Under the pieces are notes generated by a model. That model worked only from the letters and a program-made list of their open reading frames with translations. It had not been told where the DNA came from and did no database searches. From Eubacterium plexicaudatum ASF492 (GTDB lineage: Bacteria; Bacillota; Clostridia; Lachnospirales; Lachnospiraceae): a DNA stretch of 64,000 nt. Shown here in pieces: positions 58,208-64,000 of this stretch. The stretch is taken from the NCBI RefSeq assembly GCF_000364225.2, contig NZ_AQFT02000001.1, positions 1,984,001 to 2,048,000 on the forward strand. Direction: 5' to 3'. Within the stretch, counting starts at the first letter, position 1. Each line of letters starts with the position of its first letter. The position numbers were made by a program, and so were the translations under genes.

Positions 58208-58405
58208 TTATCTCTCCTCCTCTTTGTTCCGGTACCGGATCATGCGTATGATCAGCTCCAGCCGTATGCGGTCGGCATCATCCGCTGAAAAGATCTCCTG
58301 CTTCGGAATGCCCATAACCGTATGTGCATGTTTCGTACGTACGCACAGCAGTTCTTCCGGATCTGTCCCAAAAATATGGCTGACATACGCCTTAAGCTCC
58401 CTCAT
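58208..58405 (-). CDS. 65-residue protein of unknown function inside the III-D operon
   Basis: A small, mostly helical, highly charged protein with about 11 Arg/Lys in 65 residues and a C-terminal helix DADRIRLELIIRMIRYRNKEEE. It overlaps Csx10 by ATGA and abuts the next RAMP, so it is translated with the effector. No Csm2/Cmr5/Cas11-type small-subunit gene is otherwise visible in the operon. A shortened small subunit is possible but not shown; Cas11 proteins are usually twice this length. Confidence 0.65.
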   Translation of the reverse strand: MRELKAYVSHIFGTDPEELLCVRTKHAHTVMGIPKQEIFSADDADRIRLELIIRMIRYRNKEEER

Positions 58406-59733
58406 ACTGTTTTTTCTTTCTGTACCCGGTTTTTCTGCTCCTTTTCTCCGGCGTAGTCCAAAAAATCAAAGATCATACATTTTGCCTTCTGCGGATCATA
58501 TTTGTACGCAGCCGCAAACGATTCGAGCGTTCCAAGCTGACTGTCTGAAATCTTTTCTGTTTTTATCGGATGATCCACTACATACCGGTTCAATGCCTGC
58601 TGTAATCGCCTGCGGTAGAAGCCTTTTGCTGCTATTTTTAACGTTTCGTCATCACCTGTTATTTTGGGAGCATCCACCACCTGGACTATGCTGCGGCAGT
58701 CCGGCACCGCCTGCTTATAACGGATCTTGTCGTAATGCTCTAAAAACAGCACCCGGCCAAAGCCTTCATTTACGCGTATTCCAATCCCCTGATCACAAAC
58801 GGCATACATCCGCTCTTTGGTCAGCGTTCCATCGTACCGCAGCAAAAATACACTCCCCTGCTCATACATCGTCACCGAAGGCACCGGCCCTTTCCAGACA
58901 CGGCTGTATCCTTTTACGATCACAGTCGAAGCGGAGCAGCTTTCGATACGCAGATTTTTTACGCCCAGCTGTGCACCGAGTTTTTCCGGATCCAGCCCGC
59001 AGATCTCCCCGTTTGCGCCGCGCATAGCCGTATTTGACAGCAGCATCATATAGCAGGACGAAGGCTGCTCTTCTTTTACAAGCACTTCTTCGTACGGCAG
59101 TCTGTCCGTATATGTGCATTCCAAAATTTCACATTTTCCCAGTCCCGCGCTGCGCCCGCTGCCAAGGATGACCTGTCTGTCAAATACGCTTCGGATCCGC
59201 TCCTTCAGACTTTCTTCCTCAACTGCAATATACCCGGTAAATACATATCCGGCCGCAATGTACTCATTCCGAAATACATTCTGCTTTTCGCCAGCCTTCA
59301 AGTTGATCTTTATTTTCAAATCCGATCCCGTTTCGATCTGATAATAATCCACACAGTCCCCGTTTATCCGGCAAAACCTGCCAAGCGCCGCTCTTTTATA
59401 GCCTTCGCAGGAATCTCTATCCGCAATCACATTACGGATCTCTTTTTTTCCCTTTACGTCGGTCTTATCTTCATAAAATCCCTTCGGAGACGGCAGCAAC
59501 GCCTGATCGTGATCGGTCGGAAACGCGTTCAGATATCTGATCCTGGAAGAAAATAATATTTTTTTCATCTGTTCGAAATCCGGTTCCGCCGCCAGCGCAT
59601 TGATCACAAGCCCACGAATAGCCGTTCCCGGAAGATACCGAAAGGTCATGGTCTGGCCGCTCTGGCTGGTAGCCGCATCCGAAACACGCACCGGCTCTAC
59701 ATTGCGCATTACAATTTTTAAATAGTCCGACAT
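58402..59733 (-). CDS. csx10: CRISPR-associated RAMP protein Csx10
   Basis: A 443-residue double RAMP-fold protein typical of type III-D, taking the place of Cas5/Csm4. Marks are the loop MTFRYLPGTAIRGLVINAL near 30-48, GRFCRINGD near 120, the first G-rich loop VILGSGRSAGLGKCEI near 195, and the second GIGIRVNEGFGRVLF near 325. The C-terminus is helical. The start at 59733 has AAGGAGG 8 nt upstream and follows the previous stop by 13 bases; a start 17 codons earlier would overlap it. Csx10 is expected to hold the crRNA 5' handle next to Cas10. Confidence 0.88.
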   Translation of the reverse strand: MSDYLKIVMRNVEPVRVSDAATSQSGQTMTFRYLPGTAIRGLVINALAAEPDFEQMKKILFSSRIRYLNAFPTDHDQALLPSPKGFYEDKTDVKGKKEIRNVIADRDSCEGYKRAALGRFCRINGDCVDYYQIETGSDLKIKINLKAGEKQNVFRNEYIAAGYVFTGYIAVEEESLKERIRSVFDRQVILGSGRSAGLGKCEILECTYTDRLPYEEVLVKEEQPSSCYMMLLSNTAMRGANGEICGLDPEKLGAQLGVKNLRIESCSASTVIVKGYSRVWKGPVPSVTMYEQGSVFLLRYDGTLTKERMYAVCDQGIGIRVNEGFGRVLFLEHYDKIRYKQAVPDCRSIVQVVDAPKITGDDETLKIAAKGFYRRRLQQALNRYVVDHPIKTEKISDSQLGTLESFAAAYKYDPQKAKCMIFDFLDYAGEKEQKNRVQKEKTV

Positions 59734-59746
59734 ACGCTCTTCCTCC

Positions 59747-60340
59747 TTATTCAACTGTGGTAATCCGAATCTTTCCAAATCCACGATTGCGCATTGTACC
59801 GATCCAGCGGATACCGGAAAAAACTTCTGTCAACAGCTGCGCATCACTGCCGCTGCAGGATACTTCGCTGTAAAAACTCAGACCTTTATTCACACAGCGC
59901 AGGCTTCGCAGCGAACCTTCCTTTGCAATGCCGTCTTCGGTAAGCCTTGTAAATGTGCGCAGATGCGTCAAAGAGTCAAGGATTTCCTGCTGGCAGCCCG
60001 CGCTGTCCGTATCTGCTTCTGCCAGCATACACTGTTTGACATGATCAGACAGCTGAAAATCGGAAAACACCAGCTGCCGCGGATTTTCCGCTGCATCGTT
60101 TCCTTCTTTTCCAAGCAGCGCGTCTGCTCCTGCACGGATCTGAGATTGTTTCTGCTCCCCTTTAGGAACCGTCCAGAACAGATATTGCTCAAGCGCTTCC
60201 CGGAATACGCCTTTAAATGTGCCGCCCTTGTAATAAGGAAATCCATGTTCATCCGTCAAAACCGAAAGATCCTCGCCTCCGGGAACGCTCATACCGTTTC
60301 CAAATATCGCATCCGATAATAACTGCATTCTGATCCTCAC
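59747..60340 (-). CDS. RAMP-superfamily CRISPR protein (Cas7-like), first after Cas10
   Basis: A 197-residue RAMP with LLSDAIFGNGMSVPGGED near 7-24, the loop PYYKGGTFKGVFREAL near 34-50, LVFSDFQLSD, and the end GTMRNRGFGKIRI with a G-rich motif. Asp30 (LTDEHGFPYY) is placed like a RAMP active-site residue. It starts at GTG overlapping the cas10 stop (GTGA). It belongs to the effector backbone. Confidence 0.86.
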   Translation of the reverse strand: MRIRMQLLSDAIFGNGMSVPGGEDLSVLTDEHGFPYYKGGTFKGVFREALEQYLFWTVPKGEQKQSQIRAGADALLGKEGNDAAENPRQLVFSDFQLSDHVKQCMLAEADTDSAGCQQEILDSLTHLRTFTRLTEDGIAKEGSLRSLRCVNKGLSFYSEVSCSGSDAQLLTEVFSGIRWIGTMRNRGFGKIRITTVE

Positions 60341-61820
60341 TGTACTTCCTCCTTACTGCATAATGGCAGAAACGTATCCATCATCTCCACAACATCCGGT
60401 AAAAGCACCGATCTGCCGCCAAGATTTTCTTTTAAGAGCTTGCGCATTTTGTGAAATTTCAGATAATATTCGATCTCCTGCTCACCTTTTCCAAACACCG
60501 AACGCAGCTCCTTGAGCATACCTCTGGCATAGCCTTCTTTCCATATCGTGTCCACAAGGAAATCTTTAAACACGTCATACTGTCTGAGCGGTTCTGCTGT
60601 TTTGATTTGTTCCGATGCAGATACGATATAGGGCCTGCGCAGGATACACTTGCCATCTGCGTCTATATAATCTTCCCGTATCTGTTCCAACGTATCTTTG
60701 ATCTCACCAAATTCAATATGCCAGTCGATCACCGATACATCGCTGCCGCTTCCATCTTCACTCAAAGACGCTCCATATTTTTTGGCATTGCTGCATAAAC
60801 GCTCCGCCAGCTCATAAGCTTTATAAAACGGATATTTTTGGTGTACGATTGCTACTCCGGCACACGCCGCATATCCTTTTCCATCTACAGCATTTTTCTT
60901 ATCTGCAAGCGCACGTAAAAATAAGCCGCGCATTCCGTTCCGATCCTTCCTTCGGATACAAAGCAAATATCATCTCCAGCCGTAATGATCCTGCGCACCG
61001 GCAGCCTGTTTTCTTTCAGATCCAGCTCCGCAAGCCCGCCGTTTTTGATATTATGCGCTACAAACTCCGCCATTTCCCGATAAGCTTCTTTAAACTGTTC
61101 ATCAATAGACCGACTGAAAGCCCTTATCTTTTTCTTATAATGCTCCCATGTATCCTGCCCATAGTTTTTTTGTATGCTTTCCACCCTTTTACCCATTGCA
61201 TTGCCATCTATGTGCACGACGGCAATAAAATTTGACTCATCTTTTGAACCGCCCAGATCTTCAAATTTTCGTGCCAGATGAAATCCCTGTGGTAACAGCT
61301 GTTCTTCGATTTCTTTTTCTTTCTGCGGCATCCGGTCATAACTCTTTTGTTCTCCCAGTTCCCCTTGAAACATTGGTTTTTTTGTATTTACATCCATCTT
61401 TTCCACGCCAAAGCTGCCCTGGTGAAAAGCAGACAGGCGCACCGATTTTTTCCGTTCCAGTTGTTTCAGAAGTTCCTTAAGATTATCGCCCGGCGTCAGA
61501 CAAGCATCGTATCCGTATGTAGCCGCAAAAATTTCGATACCCGGATAATCCTTGCGTATGGTTCTTGTTACTTTTTTTGTAAATGCGATCGCCGTTTCCT
61601 GTGTGGCAAATTCCAGTATCGTATGCCCGCCTCCGTCGTAGACAAGATTTTGTTCCATACTGAAAATCTCTTTGTCATGTATTGTCTGTTCCAGATATTC
61701 TCCGCTTGTAATCCACGCAATATCAGCAGAATTTAATACATTACTGCGCAGTTCATTGTTTTGAAAAATGTACGCCTGCTTCTGAGAGACTTCCAGAATT
61801 GTTAGATAGCGTTCGTTCAT
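60337..61820 (-). CDS. cas10: Type III CRISPR large subunit Cas10, HD-less, frameshifted
   Basis: Restored to about 494 residues. It begins directly with a palm-like fold (YLTILEVSQKQAYIF) and has no N-terminal HD nuclease domain, so DNA cleavage is not expected. The cyclase palm has VVHIDGNAMGKRV (metal Asp205) and the GGDD-site variant IITAGDDICFV (residues 281-284 AGDD). The rest of palm 2 has CAGVAIVHQKYPFYKAYELAE. The frame breaks at five T (plus-strand A 60917-60921); one more base gives CAAYFLRALADKKN. It should make cyclic oligoadenylate for the two CARF nucleases. AAGGAG precedes the ATG. Confidence 0.92.
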
Positions 61821-61865
61821 GCTCTGCTCCTTATCTTATTGTTACAGCGTCCGATTGTTGCTGCA

Positions 61866-63383
61866 TCAGACCGTTTCCGATGGTGTATCCTGCCAGGCTG
61901 ATTCTGCCTGAATAAAAGCAAGAAATTCCTCATAATATGTTTTCAATAAGCTCCCCAGCCTTTCTGCAGTCTGCGGAGATATCCGAAATCCCATATGGCT
62001 GATATCATTGCGAAGCTCTTTCACACAGCTTCCCAATACTACCAACTGCAGCGGCATCGTACGGATCATTTCATTAATCAGGCTGTCATACTTTTCCACA
62101 GCCTTCGGATCCATTCTTCCGCGGATCTCCATAAGAACTTTCTCCGGCTCCCGCTCTCTGTATGATTGAAATTCCTGTACGGACGCTTTTTTCGTACTCA
62201 TTATTTTGTTTAATCCGGTAAGTATTCGCCCAATCACGTCATCTCTTGTAGCTTCCGTTTTATCGTCCAGGTTATATCTGTAGCACAGATACGTTTTGAC
62301 CGTTTCTTCCAGCGCCGTATACCCCTGCTGTATCATATGATTGTCAATGCTCCACTTCACAACGCCTAGCCCAACTTCGTAATTTTTCTCTTTGTCAAAA
62401 TATTCCTGATACCTGCTCTCGATCTTTTCCATCAGCGGATACAACGGCTTTATTTCTCTTGCGATATGTTTTGACTGCTCCGTACTGTTTTCTATTAAAT
62501 GCATATACGCATTCTTAATGCTTCTTCGGTAAGCATTTCCTATTTTAATTTCTTTTGCATCCGTACCCCGGTTCGTATAGATGCATTCTGCCAAATTCTG
62601 CATGGCATCTACTTTGTATTTCACCGGCTTCCACTGATCGATTCGTTGTTTGAATACTTCCTGACCGCTCTCCAGTCTTATTCGATGAATCTTCTCATCA
62701 TAGACCGCCTTCATTTTTGCAGCAATGCCATACTTCATAAAAGCCTCGGCAGCATTCGTCCAGTCCAATATTTCATTATAAACAGTCAGATCAATCACCG
62801 GCGCGTATTTCACGCCATCCCTTACCTGCGCCGCTTCAAAGGCGCCATAGTAAATCCCTTTGATGCTGCAGTTTTTCAGTACTTTTGCATAGTTCATCAC
62901 TGTAACTGCAAGCAGCGGTATCGACCTGAAGCTATGTGTAATGTCGAAAACAATCTCGTCCCCTTCACCAATGCTTTCATAAATCGTCTCAAACACAGAC
63001 CAGATTTCTTCTTCGGTTTTCGCATCCAAGATCGATATTTCCGACACTTTTTCAAACAGCTGCGGCTCCTGCGCCTGCAAAACTGTACACATTCCTGCTT
63101 TGCGTTTTCCTTCCTGCACTTCACGCTTTTTTTCAGATGCCCATCTTTGCGAAAAAGCTACGTCCTTATTATCATAGTCACGATCCAACCAGTTTTTGGC
63201 CCTTGCACCATCCGTCAGTAATATCGTTATTTTTCCATCGTTTAAAATCTGTTCCTTCCAGGAATGCATCAAGGCAATCTGAACAAATTGCTGCTCTGCT
63301 GCTTCCTGTTCTTTTCCCGTAAATTCGTAAACAACCGGTTCATACAAATTTGTTCCCAGCACAGACAAAAAATGTACGCCCAT
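61866..63383 (-). CDS. CARF-HEPN CRISPR ancillary ribonuclease (TM1812/Csx2-Csx1 type)
   Basis: A 505-residue protein. The N-terminal CARF domain opens GVHFLSVLGTNLYEPVVYEF and carries the DxTH motif as DITHSFRSIP (Asp147). The C-terminal helical HEPN domain has the R-x4-H site RNDISH (Arg458, His463). Family members are RNases switched on by cyclic oligoadenylate. The start at 63383 has AAAGGAG 11 nt upstream; a start 15 codons earlier overlaps the MYG1-like gene and lacks a site. It lies 45 bp before cas10 and is the first CRISPR gene of the operon. Confidence 0.92.
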   Translation of the reverse strand: MGVHFLSVLGTNLYEPVVYEFTGKEQEAAEQQFVQIALMHSWKEQILNDGKITILLTDGARAKNWLDRDYDNKDVAFSQRWASEKKREVQEGKRKAGMCTVLQAQEPQLFEKVSEISILDAKTEEEIWSVFETIYESIGEGDEIVFDITHSFRSIPLLAVTVMNYAKVLKNCSIKGIYYGAFEAAQVRDGVKYAPVIDLTVYNEILDWTNAAEAFMKYGIAAKMKAVYDEKIHRIRLESGQEVFKQRIDQWKPVKYKVDAMQNLAECIYTNRGTDAKEIKIGNAYRRSIKNAYMHLIENSTEQSKHIAREIKPLYPLMEKIESRYQEYFDKEKNYEVGLGVVKWSIDNHMIQQGYTALEETVKTYLCYRYNLDDKTEATRDDVIGRILTGLNKIMSTKKASVQEFQSYREREPEKVLMEIRGRMDPKAVEKYDSLINEMIRTMPLQLVVLGSCVKELRNDISHMGFRISPQTAERLGSLLKTYYEEFLAFIQAESAWQDTPSETV

Positions 63384-63402
63384 AATCCAATCTTCTCCTT
63401 TG

Positions 63403-64000
63403 TCAGTTTCCTTTATTTTTTGAAGCAAGCTCTGCTATCAGAAAAGCACTGTCCAGCGTCTTTACCGCGCATAAAAATCCTGCATGATGACAAAACATAA
63501 AATCCTCTATGCCCGTCAACACAGAAAGCTTCCCGGCATCCAGCCCCCGCCAGCTTTCCGGAAACGGCCGTTTTAGCTGCTCCTGATCCTGCTGCAAAGG
63601 AACTGCCTGTATATTATAACCACCTCTGATCGAAGGGTAAATGACATAGTAAATATCCAAATCTTTCACGGCTTCCTTCCACGGCATCGCACGTTCCAAA
63701 TATAAAATGCCGCTGCCGCACTTTTCTGCCTGTTTGCGTACTGTTTCAAAAGCATTCTGCTCTGCCTTCCTATGCTGAAACCGTCTTTCCAAAATTCCTT
63801 TTGCAAATGCCACCGCTTGTTCAAATGCTTCTGCCTGATCCGTCTCATCCTGCCAGGATGGATTAAAATCCGCCACGATCTGACAGATCATATTTTTTCC
63901 CCGGTATTGTCCGACCGGTCCAACGGCTGAATAAACGCGGCGTCAAAGTCTCGTACATCCTCTTCAGAAAATAAACGCGTGCCAAACTGCTCCCACAAAA
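63403..64000 (-). CDS. MYG1-family (UPF0160) exonuclease-like protein, C-terminal part, frameshifted, cut by window edge
   Basis: The last ~200 residues of a MYG1 protein. Visible are FIQPLDRSDNTG, then FNPSWQDETDQAEAF, the APWKE-type motif RAMPWKEAV, IYYVIYPSIRGGYNIQAVP, PFPESWRGLD and FCHHAGFLCAVKT. Eukaryotic MYG1 is a 3'-5' RNA exonuclease of the DHH superfamily; bacterial members are unstudied. The N-terminal DHH part is outside the window. The frame breaks at six A (plus-strand T 63893-63898); one more A gives DNTGEKNMICQIVADFNP. It ends 19 bp before the CARF nuclease gene, so co-transcription is possible. Confidence 0.85.

Noticed and set aside
63880..63900. Programmed ribosomal frameshift at the A-run in the MYG1-like gene
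   Set aside because: The codons around the run do not make a canonical X XXY YYZ heptamer in the zero frame, and the same kind of one-base loss occurs in many unrelated genes in the window.
1..64000. Insertion sequences, transposase genes or phage genes
   Set aside because: No transposase, integrase or phage structural protein could be recognised on either strand. The duplicated AAA-ATPase genes are the only long paralogous pair, and no flanking inverted repeats were seen.
1..64000. tRNA, rRNA or other standard RNA genes
   Set aside because: No cloverleaf-like segment with a T-loop GGTTCGAATCC core or rRNA stretch was noticed; the intergenic gaps are mostly too short.

Overview
The window looks like a chromosome segment of an anaerobic low-to-mid GC member of the Clostridia, most likely Lachnospiraceae. 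The reasons are a rubrerythrin next to a rubredoxin/glutamate-synthase fusion, LicT-type PTS control, BlaI/BlaR1 regulation, strong AGGAGG ribosome binding sites, and AAA-ATPase/PD-(D/E)XK genes of the kind expanded in that group. This placement is inference; there is no rRNA or tRNA. Every gene I can support lies on the minus strand, so operons read from high to low coordinate.

Region by region (low to high): 1-3.6 kb holds an edge AAA ATPase, DNA-alkylation-repair and YbaK-like genes, rubrerythrin and a rubredoxin-GltB-like fusion. 3.6-12.8 kb is a carbohydrate locus: PTS EIIA, GH43, LicT antiterminator, a RAT/terminator switch, PTS EIIBC, an alpha/beta hydrolase, two DUF4038/GH140-like glycosidases and the 3' half of an FGGY kinase. 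12.85-14.6 kb is an AAA-ATPase/PD-(D/E)XK gene. 14.6-43 kb is a large capsule/surface-glycan locus. It starts with an XRE regulator, followed by GT4, GT2, Wzm/Wzt ABC export, several GT2 enzymes, WecB, unknown membrane proteins, a GtrB-like GT, a flippase-like protein, an APH-like kinase/HAD/nucleotidyltransferase trio, a DUF115 protein, NeuA- and NeuB-like genes, a methyltransferase, a 1129-residue multi-domain glycosyltransferase and an LTA-synthase-like enzyme. 43.6-45.9 kb has a truncated Mod methylase coupled to cas6. 46-50.9 kb has a MATE transporter and BlaR1/BlaI with a clear operator-promoter. 51-63.4 kb is a type III-D-like CRISPR-Cas effector operon followed by a second AAA-ATPase/PD-(D/E)XK gene, and 63.4-64 kb is the end of a MYG1-family gene.

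The CRISPR operon, in transcription order, is: CARF-HEPN nuclease (TM1812/Csx2 type), HD-less Cas10, a RAMP, Csx10, a 65-residue unknown, two more RAMPs, a Csx19-like protein, a TIGR03986-type RAMP and a second CARF-HEPN nuclease (TIGR02710 type). No cas1, cas2 or CRISPR array lies in the window; cas6 lies about 7 kb downstream.

A striking property of the whole window is about 22 apparent single- or double-base deletions that split otherwise convincing genes, mostly in homopolymer runs (A/T 5-7, one G8). Adding a base to the run restores a full conserved protein in nearly every case. This looks more like uncorrected long-read homopolymer error than gene decay, so I annotate the restored spans as single CDSs and give the position of each break. 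Two other lesions are not of this type: an in-frame TGA at a likely Trp codon in one GH140-like gene, and a fusion junction near 4500 joining half a glycosidase to half a kinase.

The best candidates for something new are the composition of the III-D operon, and a duplicated leader-like RNA element (about 12664-12812 and 43499-43640) ending in a long intrinsic terminator, found once before the PTS operon and once upstream of the capsule operon.
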